The notes below the pieces were generated by a model. That model was given only the letters and a program-made list of their open reading frames with translations. It had not been told where the DNA came from and searched no databases. From UBA5066 sp046331465 (lineage in GTDB: Bacteria; Acidobacteriota; Thermoanaerobaculia; UBA5066): a DNA stretch of 64,000 nucleotides. Position numbers and translations under genes: made by a program. Positions 45,001 through 52,962 of the stretch are shown here, piece by piece. The stretch covers positions 682,001-746,000 of the forward strand of contig JAXLQV010000003.1 of the NCBI GenBank assembly GCA_046331465.1, given 5' to 3'. Numbering within the stretch: position 1 is the stretch's first letter; the number at the start of each line of letters is the position of its first letter.

Positions 45001-45385
45001 CGCGCTCGCGATCCCCGAGGCCCCCGGGGGCGACAACGGCCTCCTGCAGGCGTGGGAGGTTCTCGAGGGGGTCCGGCTGGACGCCGACCTCGTCACGCTC
45101 TCGGCCTGCGAGACGGCGCTCGGGGCGGAGGAAGGGGGCGAGGGGATGGTCGGCCTGACGCGGGCGTTCCAGTGGGCCGGCGCCCGGAGCGTCGTCGCCT
45201 CGCTCTGGACCGTCTCGGACGAGTCGACGGCGACCCTGATGCAGGAGCTCTACCGGCGGCTCGCGGCGGGAACGTCGAAGGACGAGGCGCTCCGCCTCGC
45301 CCAGCTCTCGCTCCTCTCGGCGGGAGGAGACCTCGCGCACCCCTTCTTCTGGGCGGGGTTCGAGCTCCTGGGAGACCCGCGTTGA
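42047..45385 (+). CDS. Exported PDZ-TPR-CHAT caspase-like protein
   Basis: 1112 residues. A signal peptide (MLGSAPFALALVLLAPPDAP, then VAAAP) precedes a PDZ-like module (VVVEEVAPRSAARAAGLARG, then DLLLSW; about residues 28-120). About ten tetratricopeptide repeats follow (about 125-600; for example LANMGLLRSDTGELAEAQAF), then a coiled-coil linker and a C-terminal CHAT domain (about 740-1110). The caspase-type dyad is intact: His972 in IVHFACHGLLDE and Cys1021 in LVTLSACETALG. AGGAGG precedes the ATG. It is divergent from mfd. CHAT proteins are usually cytoplasmic; the signal peptide suggests a periplasmic protease that recognises partners through TPR and PDZ. Target unknown. Confidence 0.88.
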   Translation: MLGSAPFALALVLLAPPDAPVAAAPGVVVEEVAPRSAARAAGLARGDLLLSWSRAAAPPGSPAASSGELRSVFDLLLLEDEDGPRGAVAFRGTRSGAPLEAAVPVGKWGLVARPPLGGDLLAAWERGREALAKRDLDAVAAAWGEAETLALAAGETTTAAWVAYRAGEALCGRGRHEKGQEAYARALERARAAKDPAAEVEVLLGSGRFFVLTSAFPKAAERYAEAVALCERTWGESLVLARAVNSAAEVPYRQDDLAAAEPLRVRALEIRQRLAPGSLELAGSLANMGLLRSDTGELAEAQAFHEKALAIQERVAPGSLDVAMTLNNLGIVAGQRGLHQKAQSFYERSLALKEELVPGSPSLANTLGNLALVLRRRGLYDKAEESLRKVLEIYERLVPGSLDVARALSNLGGVFEMQGDLEQARVCSERALELQRKLAPQSVGVATELLGLADIALEEGDLGRAGPLYCEGLAITREKVPNSPKNAEMLSRMGLFEQRSGNRAEARRLYEESLALRDRLAGEGGEPTFGFCGVFDLAVLEREEGNLDRAAELQSRCVSLRTAYAPGSFWLAVSLHEMGRIEKARGNLEAARRNYLDALAALEAQVGNLGGSAETKSRYRSFFGELTGEALELLVGMKRQEEAFSVLERSRARSFLSLLARRDLDLRGEVPAPLEERRQLLAADYERTQAELAKLDASAKPGGAALLERRLVELRGQQEALRSELRKASPRVAALRDPVPLDVAGARAALAPRELLLSYSVGEKSTFLFALSREDGLGTHVLPVGRAGLAERVEAYRRLVLRRRSGPAPQQPVLEASRDLASRLLGPVEARLAKAKRLLVVPDGPLHLVPFAALAGPEGRYLAEGRPLSAVSSATVLAELRKLPPRRPGEPSSVVAFGDPSYPRADGPPPADARVRAALRSGALSPLPATRREVEGIRETTEGLSAFLGAEATEERAKSAGRGARIVHFACHGLLDERNPLDSALALAIPEAPGGDNGLLQAWEVLEGVRLDADLVTLSACETALGAEEGGEGMVGLTRAFQWAGARSVVASLWTVSDESTATLMQELYRRLAAGTSKDEALRLAQLSLLSAGGDLAHPFFWAGFELLGDPR

Positions 45386-45448
45386 GAGGATTCCTCGCCT
45401 CCTGCGCCATCGGATTCGCGCGGGGGTGAAGGAACGGCGCGGCGCGAC

Positions 45449-45480
45449 TAGAATCCCCGTCCGCCGCGGGCTCCGGACGG
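45449..45480 (+). promoter_or_regulatory. Possible promoter and leader hairpin of the EF-P-like gene
   Basis: TAGAAT (45449-45454) is a good -10 box without a clear -35. Just after it CCGTCCG (45457-45463) pairs with CGGACGG (45474-45480). A leader of about 55 nt with GGGAAGAGG then leads to the ATG at 45515. A hairpin at the very 5' end could stabilise the mRNA. Confidence 0.35.
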
Positions 45481-45514
45481 AGATTCACGCCGCCGCGCGC
45501 GGGAAGAGGTACAC

Positions 45515-46090
45515 ATGGCCGCCCTGATCGAAGCCATCGAGATCAAGCGAAAGACGTTCTTCGAGCACGAGGGCGAGCCGTACGCCTGCCTCGACGTCAC
45601 CGTCTCCACGCCGACGGCGCGGGGAGGGCAGACGCTCGTCCGGATCAAGATGCGGAACCTGATGACCCGCGCCGTCTTCGACAAGACGTTCAAGGCGGGA
45701 GAGAAGTTCAGGGAGCCCGACCTCGGCAAGGTCCAGGCGACCTACCTCTACTCCGACGGCGACGGGTACCACTTCATGGACCAGGAGTCGTTCGAGACGG
45801 TGACGCTCCAGCCCGAGATGGTGGGCGAGAACGCGAAGCTCCTCGTGGAGAACACGGTCGTCGGCCTCCTGAAGTTCAACGGCAACCCGATCGACCTCGA
45901 CCTCCCGCCGCACGTCGAGCTGACGGTCACCTACACCGAGCCGGGCTTCCGGGGCGACACCTCGAGCGGCGGCGTCACCAAGGCGGCGACGCTCGAGACC
46001 GGGCTCGAGATCCGCGTCCCCCTCTTCGTCAAGGAAGGGGACCGGGTGAAGGTCCACACCGAGACACGGGAGTTCGCCGGCCGCGCCTGA
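45515..46090 (+). CDS. Elongation factor P family protein, EfpL/YeiP-like loop
   Basis: 191 residues, three beta-barrel domains as in EF-P, which relieves ribosomes stalled on polyproline. Domain I has GEPYACLDVTVSTPTARGGQ and then TLVRIKMRNL. The tip loop is S-T-P-T-A-R-G-G, two residues longer than the EF-P loop (K-P-G-K-G) and with Arg instead of the modified Lys; E. coli YeiP/EfpL reads S-P-T-A-R-G at this place (from memory). The rest looks like canonical EF-P: YLYSDGDGYHFMDQESFETV, EPGFRGDTSSGGVTKAATLE, VKVHTETREFAGRA. No epmA, epmB or earP is nearby. It lies alone between the CHAT gene and a convergent membrane protein gene. Confidence 0.9.
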   Translation: MAALIEAIEIKRKTFFEHEGEPYACLDVTVSTPTARGGQTLVRIKMRNLMTRAVFDKTFKAGEKFREPDLGKVQATYLYSDGDGYHFMDQESFETVTLQPEMVGENAKLLVENTVVGLLKFNGNPIDLDLPPHVELTVTYTEPGFRGDTSSGGVTKAATLETGLEIRVPLFVKEGDRVKVHTETREFAGRA

Positions 46091-46120
46091 CCCGGCCCGC
46101 CGGGCGCCGGGACGGACCCT

Positions 46121-46570
46121 TCAGGTCGAGACCCGGAGCCGGTCCGTCTCGACGCCGCGGGCGTCCGCGAGGATCCGGCCGTGGAGCCAGAGCGAGACGA
46201 ACGTCGGGCCGAGGAAGGCCGCCTCCCCGATCCCTCCCGGGAGCCCGGTCGCGCGGAGGACGACGACGAGGGCCGCGAGGTTCAGGACGACGAGAAGGGC
46301 GGCGGCCGCGATCCGGGTCCACCGGAAGACCGCGCACACGAGGAGCGCGACGACGGCGAGGAACCCGAGAGGGAGGCCCCAGGCGAAGGCGATCGCGAGG
46401 TGCCAGAGGAGCGTGAAGACGTTCCGGGTCGCGATCACGTGCCCGAGCGCGAGGACCCCGAGCGCGAAGACGAGAAGCGGCACCGCACAGAGGAGCCCCA
46501 GGAGGTAGCCGAGCGCCGGCAGCGCACGGGCGACCCCGGTCGCCGCGGGTTCGGACCCGGCGCGGGACAC
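46121..46570 (-). CDS. Small integral membrane protein behind the porin gene
   Basis: 149 residues with three or four hydrophobic segments (LPALGYLLGLLCAVPLLVFA; NVFTLLWHLAIAFAWGLPLG, then FLAVVALLVCAVF; IAAAALLVVLNLAALVVVLR). The GTG at 46570 is 5 bp after the porin stop, so it is probably co-transcribed. I do not recognise the family. The tail (SLWLHGRILADARGVETDRL) is polar and probably cytoplasmic or periplasmic. Confidence 0.65.
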   Translation of the reverse strand: MSRAGSEPAATGVARALPALGYLLGLLCAVPLLVFALGVLALGHVIATRNVFTLLWHLAIAFAWGLPLGFLAVVALLVCAVFRWTRIAAAALLVVLNLAALVVVLRATGLPGGIGEAAFLGPTFVSLWLHGRILADARGVETDRLRVST

Positions 46571-46575
46571 GGCCG

Positions 46576-47910
46576 TCAGAAGCCCGCGCGGAGCGTGACG
46601 AGGAGCTCGTCGGGGTGGAGGACGCCGCCCTTCGTCTTCATGTCGTTCCGCGCGTACTCGGCGGTCAGGTCGACGTTCCTGACGATCCCGACGCGGACGC
46701 CGAAGTCGACTTTCGTCCAGTCCCAGGCGAACGAGGGAGCCGCGAAGCCGGCGGGGGCCGAGAAGTCGTTCTGGATCCGGGAGACCCGGACGGCGGGCTG
46801 CACCCAGTTGAACCAGGGCTGGTCGCCCACGGCGAAGAGGCCGTTCAGCGGGAAGCGGTAGCCCGCCTCCACCTCGTACCCCTTCCGGACGAGGCCCGCG
46901 AGGTCCTGGTAGACGTACTGCCCGAAGAGGGAGAGGCGCTCCCAGCGCGCCTCGACGTTGACGCCCCCCTCGGTCTTGTCGCGACCGTCGATCGGGAGCG
47001 AGCGCGGCGGGACGCCGTCGATCGTGTCGAGGTCGCCCGCGTAGATCGTCCCCTCGATCGGGACGCTGTCGGCGAGCTGGCGATGGTAGATCCACCCGAG
47101 GACGTCGATGCCCTTCTTCCCGTCGGCTGAGACGACGCGAAGACCGAGGCCGCCGCCGACCTGGGCGCGGCCGGAGAGCCGGGCGTCGTTCGCCTGCGCG
47201 TCGTAGAGGATCGGAAAGCCGGAGTTGTAGGGCGACTCACCGAGGCGCGCGAGGTCGGTACGGTCCGGCGTGCCGTTGTCCCCCGCGAGGGCGTTCGGGT
47301 CGCGCATGAAGACCGGGTTCCCGTTCGCCGCCGCCGCCCTCCAGTAGAGGACGTTCCCGAGCGTGCCGCCCGCCTCGACGCCGATCTCCTCGAACCGGTT
47401 CACGGCCGTCCCCCAGAGGCCGTAGCTCTCGAGGCGACGCGTCAGCTGCTTCGCGAAGCGGGGCGCCTTCCCCGCCTGGAGGTAGAACGACGTCCCGTCC
47501 CACGGCTTCAGGCCGTCGATCCGCTTCCCGAACCTCAGCCACGCCTCGCGGACCCTCACCTCGTCCGCCGTCGACGTCGGGTTGCGGTTGTAGAGGTCGA
47601 TGAAGTGGATCTCGACCTTCGCGAAGAGGGACTTCGTCAGCTCTCCCTCCCCGATCAGGTTCACGGTGGAGACCTCGAACGAGCTGCCCGGGTCGGGCGT
47701 CCGCTCCGCGATCGGGACTCCCTGCATCTGGCCGACCGTGACGGAGACGTCCGTCGAGTCGCGGAAGTGGAGCTTGACGTCGCCCCTCAGCCGGAAGCGG
47801 CCGTCCGACGTCGAGAGGCCGCCCCCTTCCTGCGCCGCCGCGGGGAGCGGCGCGATCGCGAGGAGCGCGAGTGCGAGGGAGAGCGACGTTCGGCGAGCCC
47901 GGGCGCGCAT
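46576..47910 (-). CDS. Outer membrane porin (phosphate-selective porin O/P-like)
   Basis: 444 residues with a signal peptide (RTSLSLALALLAIAPLPAAA then Q). The mature protein shows alternating hydrophobic-polar strands throughout, many aromatic girdle residues and the C-terminal ending LLVTLRAGF with terminal Phe, the signal for BAM insertion. GDVKLHFRDS, LFAKVEIHFIDLYNR, VREAWLRFGKRIDGLKPWDG and QAGKAPRFAKQLTRRLESYG resemble OprO/OprP-type sixteen-stranded porins. It should allow small anions or solutes through the outer membrane; phosphate selectivity is not proven by sequence. It is transcribed with the small membrane protein downstream. Confidence 0.85.
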   Translation of the reverse strand: MRARARRTSLSLALALLAIAPLPAAAQEGGGLSTSDGRFRLRGDVKLHFRDSTDVSVTVGQMQGVPIAERTPDPGSSFEVSTVNLIGEGELTKSLFAKVEIHFIDLYNRNPTSTADEVRVREAWLRFGKRIDGLKPWDGTSFYLQAGKAPRFAKQLTRRLESYGLWGTAVNRFEEIGVEAGGTLGNVLYWRAAAANGNPVFMRDPNALAGDNGTPDRTDLARLGESPYNSGFPILYDAQANDARLSGRAQVGGGLGLRVVSADGKKGIDVLGWIYHRQLADSVPIEGTIYAGDLDTIDGVPPRSLPIDGRDKTEGGVNVEARWERLSLFGQYVYQDLAGLVRKGYEVEAGYRFPLNGLFAVGDQPWFNWVQPAVRVSRIQNDFSAPAGFAAPSFAWDWTKVDFGVRVGIVRNVDLTAEYARNDMKTKGGVLHPDELLVTLRAGF

Positions 47911-47963
47911 CGGAAGCCTCCTGCGGGGAAGTGGGCGGATGCTAGCAGGGCGCCGCGCCGGCC

Positions 47964-47997
47964 GAGCGGTCCCCGTGCGCCCCGGCGCGGACCGCTC
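47964..47997 (-). terminator. Hairpin after the giant repeat protein gene
   Basis: GAGCGGTCC (47964-47972) and GGACCGCTC (47989-47997) are exact complements with a 16-nt GC-rich loop. It lies 34 nt past the stop of the minus-strand repeat protein gene and ahead of the porin start. No T-run. Confidence 0.4.
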
Positions 47998-48031
47998 CCG
48001 GCCGCCGCTTCCCCGCTTCTTCCGGCTCCCG

Positions 48032-51000
48032 CTATGGCAGCTCGACGACCGTCCGTCCCCCTTCCGTCACGGTGAGACCCTTCGGCGCGACCCCGTCGAC
48101 CGCGATCGTGTAGCTGCCGGGGGCGACGTTCGAGAGCGTCGCGACGCCGGAGGCGGGGAGGTAGACGCGCCCGTCCTCGCCGAAGGCGTGGAGCGGCTGC
48201 GGCTGGCCGGCCGCGTTCCGGAGCGTGGCGCTCCCCTTCCCCCGCGAGGCCTCGCCCGCGCGGAGCTCGACCGTCCCGCCGGGCGTCAACGCGACCGGGA
48301 GCGGCGCGCCCGGGACGACGATGCCGTCGAGCCGCTGCGCGGCGTACCCGTTCGACTCGAGCACGAGCGTGTAGCGTCCCGGCTTGAGCGAGGGGACCTC
48401 TCCCCTTCCGTCCCCGTCGAGCGAGACGTAGGTCGCGAGGACGTCTCCGCCGGAGGCGTCCCGCACGCGGACGCTGACGCCGCGGAGGGGTATCTGGTAG
48501 ATCCCGTCCCTCGCCTGCAGCTCGAGCCCCTCGCCGCGCGTCATCTCGACGGTCCCGCCGTCTCCGCCGGCGTCGGACGCCGACGCGGTCCTCGTCTCCT
48601 CGAGGTACCCCTCGCGCCGGAAGACGAGGTCCCAGCTCCCCGGCTCGACGTCGTCGACGAACCAGCGTCCGTTCGTGTCCGTCGACGCGCCCCCGAAACG
48701 CCGCCCACCGTCCGTCGGGGCGCCCCCCTGGAGCGTCGCGCCCACGCGGACCCCCTCGAGGGGCTGCTTCGTCCCCGCCGCGACGACGACGCCGGAGAGG
48801 CTCGCCGTCGGGATCTCGAAGTCGACCGTCGTCTCCCCCGAAACGGTGACCGTCTTCGACACGCCGCGCCCTCCCGAGCCGGGCGCAGGCTGGACGCTCG
48901 CGGTGAACTCGCCGTTCTCGAGCCCCTCCATCCGGAAGGCGCCGGTGTCGTCCGTCCGCGCGGAGGCGTTCGCGCCCCCCCGGCGCGGGCCGGCGAAGAC
49001 CATCGCGCCCGAGACGGGACGACCGCCCCGCGTCACCGTCCCGGAGAGGGCCGCAGTCCCCTCGAACACGATCGACGCCTCGGCCTCGAGCTGCCCTTCG
49101 GCGACCGTCACGCTCCCCGAAGCGCTCCGCGTCGCACCCGAGAGGAAGTCGCCCGCGGTCGCGCGGAGCGACGTCGTCCCGGCCGGGAGGCCCGTCAGCT
49201 CGAATCGCCCGTCCGCGCCCGTCCGCGCGGAGGCCGAGTACTGCTGCGGGCCGTTCGCGCTCACCTGCACCCCGGCCCGCTGCGCCTCGGGGAGGCCGCT
49301 CACGACGCCGCGGAGCGTCGCCCCTCCCGCGAGGACGAGGACGAGGTCCTCCTTCGACTCCCCGCCGGTGAGGACCGCCGACTGCGGCTCGCTCGCCTGG
49401 CCGGAGAGCTGCGCCGCCGCCGAGTAGCGGCCGGCCGAGAGGTGGTCGAAGCGGAACCGCCCGGAGGCGTCCGTGACCGCCGACTGCGAGGCGCCTCCGA
49501 GTGGCCCGCGCGCGAAGCCCCCCTCTCCCGAGACCTGGAGCGTCACGTCGGCGCCCGCCGCGGGCTGGCGCGTCGCCGAGACGACGACGCCGCCGAGCGC
49601 GCCTCCGCGCGAGAGCGCGACCTCGACCGTGGAGCCCCCCTCCTTCAGCTCGACCGTCTCGGTCCGGTCCTCGTAGTCGGCGTGGTCGACGCGGAGCGAG
49701 ACCCTCCCGGGCGCGAGGCCCTCGACCTCGAATCGTCCGTCGGCGTCGGTCAGGAGGCCGCCGGCGTCGAGGCCGGCGAGGCCGGGGAAGCCGCCCGGCG
49801 TTCCGGCTGCGGTCGCGACGACGTTCGCCTCGACGACGGGCCGCCCCGTCTTCGCGTCGACGACGCGGCCCCTGAGGGCGGTCCCGGGCGGGACCTTCAC
49901 CTCGACGCCGTCCGTCGTCGTCGCCTCCTCGACGGTGACGCCCCCGGCACGCGCGACCTGGTACCCCTTCGCCTCCACGACGACGGACCACTTCCCGGCG
50001 GGGACGTCCTCGAGCGCGAAGCGGCCGTCCTCGCTCTCGACCCGCACGCGATCTCCCGCCCCGCCTCGCCCGCCCACCCCGGCGCGGCGCGCCACGCGGA
50101 AGACCATTCCCCCCATCCGCTCGGGCTCGTAGGAGACGTCGAAGGCGACAAGGGGCTGGCCCGTCTTCGCGTCGACGGCGCTTCCCTCGATCCGGCCGGC
50201 CCCCGCGACGACGACCTCGACGCCGTCCGTCGGCGCGAGAACGCCCTTCAGGGCGGGGCCCGGGCCGAGGCCGCCCCCCAGGAAGACCTGCAGGTCGTAG
50301 GTGGCGCCGGCGCGCAGCCCGTCGAGAACGAAGGACCCGTCCGGGCCGGTCGCCGGGTTCTCGACCCCGGGGCGCGGGGGCGCCGCCGGGGCGCCCTGCA
50401 CGCGCGCGAGGACGAACGCCCCCTCCACGCCCCCGGCCGTCCTCCGGCGGACGGTCCCCGAGATGGTCGCGCCGGGCGCGAGGACGACGTCCACGGGCGG
50501 GACCGCGACGTCGCGCGTCACCTTCACCGGGTCGACGGCCTCGGTCGCCCACCCCGGCGCCTTTACCCGGAGCGTGTAGTCGCCCGGGGAGACGCCGCGC
50601 AGCTCGAAGCGGCCGTCCGCGGCGCTCTTCCCGCGCGGGGAGTCGGCCGCGCCGCCGAGGACGTTCATCACCGCCCGTCCGCCGCCCCGCGACGCGCGGA
50701 CCGTGAGCGACTGCGAGAGGGCGATCTCGGCACCCGGGATCGGCGTCCCCTGCGCGTCGCGGACGCTCCCCGCGATCGCGAGGCCGCGCCGGAGGGTGAA
50801 GGCGAGGCCCGCCCTCGTCCCGCCGGGTGCGAGGACGACGCCGCCGAGGACCGAGCGCTCGTACTCGGGATGCGTGACCGCGACGTTCTGGTTCTCGCCC
50901 GGAGCGAGGCGCCCCGCCGTGAACGTGCCGTCCGCACGCGTGCGGAACGCCGGCTTCCCGCCACGGAGGCTCGCGAGGAACCCGGCCACGCCTCCGAGGT

Positions 51001-52216
51001 TGCGCCCCACGCTCCCCCTCGCCTCCGCGACGGGCCGTCCCGACTCGTCGACGACGCGTCCGGTCAGCGTCGCCCCGAGGGTCAGGGGAACGTCGAGGAG
51101 CTTCGCCTCGCCGCGCGAGAGCTTCACCCCGTCGCGCGACCAGGGGACGCGCTGCGGCTCGTCGGCCGACACGTCGACCTCCCCCGGGCGGAGGCCGCGG
51201 GCCCGGTACTTCCCGTCGGGCCCGGAGCGTTCGACACGCGTCGCCCCGGCGACCCGGAACGTCAGCTTCACCCGCGGCACCGGCCGGAGCGTCTCGGCGT
51301 CGAGCGTCTTCCCCTCGAGGGAGGCCGGGGGCGCCAGGGAGAGCGCCACCGCGGGCGCGGACGCGCCGGGCACGACGGCGACCGATTCGGCCCAGCCGTC
51401 GTCCCCCGTGTCGGCGACGACGCGCCCCTTCCGGCTCGGGAGGCCGTCGAGGCGGAAGGCGCCGTCGGCCCCCGCCTCGACCCAGCGGGTCGCGAGCTCT
51501 CCCTCCTCGAAGCGGACGACGGCTCCCGCCGCGGGCTTGCCGTCGCGGCGCTTCACGCTCCCCGCGAGCGCCGAGCCCCGCGCGAGCGAGACCGCCGCGC
51601 GGAGCGCCCCGTCCTTCGACGCCTCGACCCGCTGCGTCGCGAAGCCGGCGGCCTCCACGACGAGGGCGTTCCGGCCCGTTCCCGCCGCGTCGAACCGGAA
51701 GCTCCCGTCCGCGCCCGTCGTCGTCGAGAGCCGGAAGGGGACGAGGTCGGACGGCTCTCCGGGGCGGATGCGCGGCGTCAGCGAGACGAGGGCGCCCGCC
51801 ACGGGCGTGCCCCCGGGGCCGACGACCCTCCCGGCGAGCGGACCGCCCCGGAGAAGCCCCAGCTCGCCGAGGTCCTCCGTCTCCGCCGCCTCGAACGCGC
51901 CGGGGAGCTCGGCCCCGACGAAGCCCTTCGCCTCGAGCCGGACCCGGAAGAAGGCGTCCTTTCCGGCGGGGGGAACCGTCAGGGCGAAGGTCCCGTCCGG
52001 GCCCGTCGTCGCCGTCGCGGCCGGCTTCGGCGCTTCGACGCCGCGCGCCTCGCGGCGCGCCGCGTCGAGAGGCGCCTCGTGCGGGACCGCCGAGACGACC
52101 GCCCCGGCCACGGGCGCGCCGTCCGAAACGACGCGCCCGTTCAACGTCCCGGCCCCGGCCGGGAGGGCGAGGAGGATCGTGGCGGCGGGGAGGACGACGA
52201 GGCGCGAAAGGAGCAC
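48032..52216 (-). CDS. Giant exported carboxypeptidase-regulatory-like repeat protein
   Basis: 1394 residues made almost wholly of about a dozen CarboxypepD_reg/SpaA-like beta-sandwich modules of 75-100 residues. Each follows the plan L-x-G-x-V ... G-x-P-V-A-G-A-x-V ... T-x-x-D-G-x-F-x-L-x-G-L-P-x-G ... L-x-V-x-A-x-G; examples are LSGTVTRGGRPVSGAMVFAG and TGADGRFELTGLPAGTTSLR. A signal peptide (LLSRLVVLPAATILLALPAG, then AGA) shows export. I choose the GTG at 52216 because GGAGG is 5 nt upstream of it, inside the longer reading from 52228. No catalytic domain or C-terminal sorting motif is visible. A structural or adhesive envelope role is inference. Confidence 0.85.
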   Translation of the reverse strand: MLLSRLVVLPAATILLALPAGAGTLNGRVVSDGAPVAGAVVSAVPHEAPLDAARREARGVEAPKPAATATTGPDGTFALTVPPAGKDAFFRVRLEAKGFVGAELPGAFEAAETEDLGELGLLRGGPLAGRVVGPGGTPVAGALVSLTPRIRPGEPSDLVPFRLSTTTGADGSFRFDAAGTGRNALVVEAAGFATQRVEASKDGALRAAVSLARGSALAGSVKRRDGKPAAGAVVRFEEGELATRWVEAGADGAFRLDGLPSRKGRVVADTGDDGWAESVAVVPGASAPAVALSLAPPASLEGKTLDAETLRPVPRVKLTFRVAGATRVERSGPDGKYRARGLRPGEVDVSADEPQRVPWSRDGVKLSRGEAKLLDVPLTLGATLTGRVVDESGRPVAEARGSVGRNLGGVAGFLASLRGGKPAFRTRADGTFTAGRLAPGENQNVAVTHPEYERSVLGGVVLAPGGTRAGLAFTLRRGLAIAGSVRDAQGTPIPGAEIALSQSLTVRASRGGGRAVMNVLGGAADSPRGKSAADGRFELRGVSPGDYTLRVKAPGWATEAVDPVKVTRDVAVPPVDVVLAPGATISGTVRRRTAGGVEGAFVLARVQGAPAAPPRPGVENPATGPDGSFVLDGLRAGATYDLQVFLGGGLGPGPALKGVLAPTDGVEVVVAGAGRIEGSAVDAKTGQPLVAFDVSYEPERMGGMVFRVARRAGVGGRGGAGDRVRVESEDGRFALEDVPAGKWSVVVEAKGYQVARAGGVTVEEATTTDGVEVKVPPGTALRGRVVDAKTGRPVVEANVVATAAGTPGGFPGLAGLDAGGLLTDADGRFEVEGLAPGRVSLRVDHADYEDRTETVELKEGGSTVEVALSRGGALGGVVVSATRQPAAGADVTLQVSGEGGFARGPLGGASQSAVTDASGRFRFDHLSAGRYSAAAQLSGQASEPQSAVLTGGESKEDLVLVLAGGATLRGVVSGLPEAQRAGVQVSANGPQQYSASARTGADGRFELTGLPAGTTSLRATAGDFLSGATRSASGSVTVAEGQLEAEASIVFEGTAALSGTVTRGGRPVSGAMVFAGPRRGGANASARTDDTGAFRMEGLENGEFTASVQPAPGSGGRGVSKTVTVSGETTVDFEIPTASLSGVVVAAGTKQPLEGVRVGATLQGGAPTDGGRRFGGASTDTNGRWFVDDVEPGSWDLVFRREGYLEETRTASASDAGGDGGTVEMTRGEGLELQARDGIYQIPLRGVSVRVRDASGGDVLATYVSLDGDGRGEVPSLKPGRYTLVLESNGYAAQRLDGIVVPGAPLPVALTPGGTVELRAGEASRGKGSATLRNAAGQPQPLHAFGEDGRVYLPASGVATLSNVAPGSYTIAVDGVAPKGLTVTEGGRTVVELP

Positions 52217-52367
52217 GGGGACCTCCATCGGGACCGATCCGGTCGGTAGGGGCCTTGCAAGAGACGAACCGGGGGCAGCCCGAGTTTACGGACGGAGCGC
52301 CTCCCCGTTCCGGGCCCCTTCTCCCGATTCGGGGAGCTCCGCCGGCGTCCGGTCCTACAATCGCGCC

Positions 52368-52386
52368 GTCAGACCCCGGAGGAGAC
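52368..52386 (+). promoter_or_regulatory. -10-like box and ribosome site of the PHB_acc gene
   Basis: CTACAATCGC upstream of the gene carries TACAAT, a good -10 box, followed by a leader with GGAGGAG before GTGATG. The 173-bp gap to the divergent repeat protein gene shows nothing else clear. Confidence 0.35.
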
Positions 52387-52389
52387 GTG

Positions 52390-52947
52390 ATGAGCCAGCC
52401 CGTCGTGGTCCGTAAGTACGAGAACCGCCGTCTCTACGACACCTCGTCGAGCCGCTACGTCAACCTGCCCGAGATCGCACAGCTCGTCCGCGAGGGGACC
52501 GAGGTGCAGGTCGTCGACGCGAAGTCGGGCGAGGACATCACGCGCGTGATCCTGACCCAGATCATTCACGAGGACGCCCGGCAGAAGAAGGGCGACCTGC
52601 CGCTCCCGTTCCTCCGCGAGCTCGTCGTCGCGTCCGACCGCGCCTTCCGCGACTTCGTGGCCTGGTACGCGGACGCGGCGCTCTCGGCGCACCGCGGGGC
52701 GCGCGAGGTCTTCCCGCCGCTCGCGCACGTCCTCCCGTTCCTCGAACGGACGCTCGAGACGCTCCGGCAGAAGGCCGTCCCCTCCGGCGCGGCCCGCCCG
52801 GAGGCGCCGAAGGGGGAGGACGTCGCGGCGCTGAAGGCGCGGATCGCCGAGCTCGAGGCGCTGCTTGCCCGGCAGCGGGAGCCGCGGCGGAAGGCGCCGC
52901 GGGCCGAGCCGGCCGCCCGCCGGGGCACGCGCCGCGCGGCGCGCTGA
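52390..52947 (+). CDS. PHB accumulation regulator, PhaR-type DNA-binding domain
   Basis: 185 residues. The N-terminal about 65 residues are the PHB_acc_N domain: VVVRKYENRRLYDTSSSRYV then NLPEIAQLVREG, followed by QVVDAKSGEDITRVILTQII then HEDA. In PhaR this domain binds DNA and PHB granules. A middle helical part and a C-terminal coiled coil (VAALKARIAELEALLARQRE) end in a very basic tail (RRKAPRAEPAARRGTRRAAR), probably nucleic-acid-binding. There is no phaC, phaP or phaAB gene in the window, so control of polyhydroxyalkanoate is possible but unproven; this domain is also common in bacteria without PHB. Confidence 0.88.
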   Translation: MSQPVVVRKYENRRLYDTSSSRYVNLPEIAQLVREGTEVQVVDAKSGEDITRVILTQIIHEDARQKKGDLPLPFLRELVVASDRAFRDFVAWYADAALSAHRGAREVFPPLAHVLPFLERTLETLRQKAVPSGAARPEAPKGEDVAALKARIAELEALLARQREPRRKAPRAEPAARRGTRRAAR

Positions 52948-52962
52948 GTCGAGCCCGCCGCC

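Noticed and set aside
48032..52216. Periodic repeats that could suggest a tandem DNA repeat or CRISPR-like array.
   Set aside because: The periodicity is at protein level in a single open frame; the DNA copies are strongly diverged and there are no constant repeats with unique spacers.
52390..52947. A polyhydroxyalkanoate synthesis locus around the PHB_acc_N gene.
   Set aside because: No phaA, phaB, phaC or phasin gene is in the window; only the DNA-binding domain protein is present.
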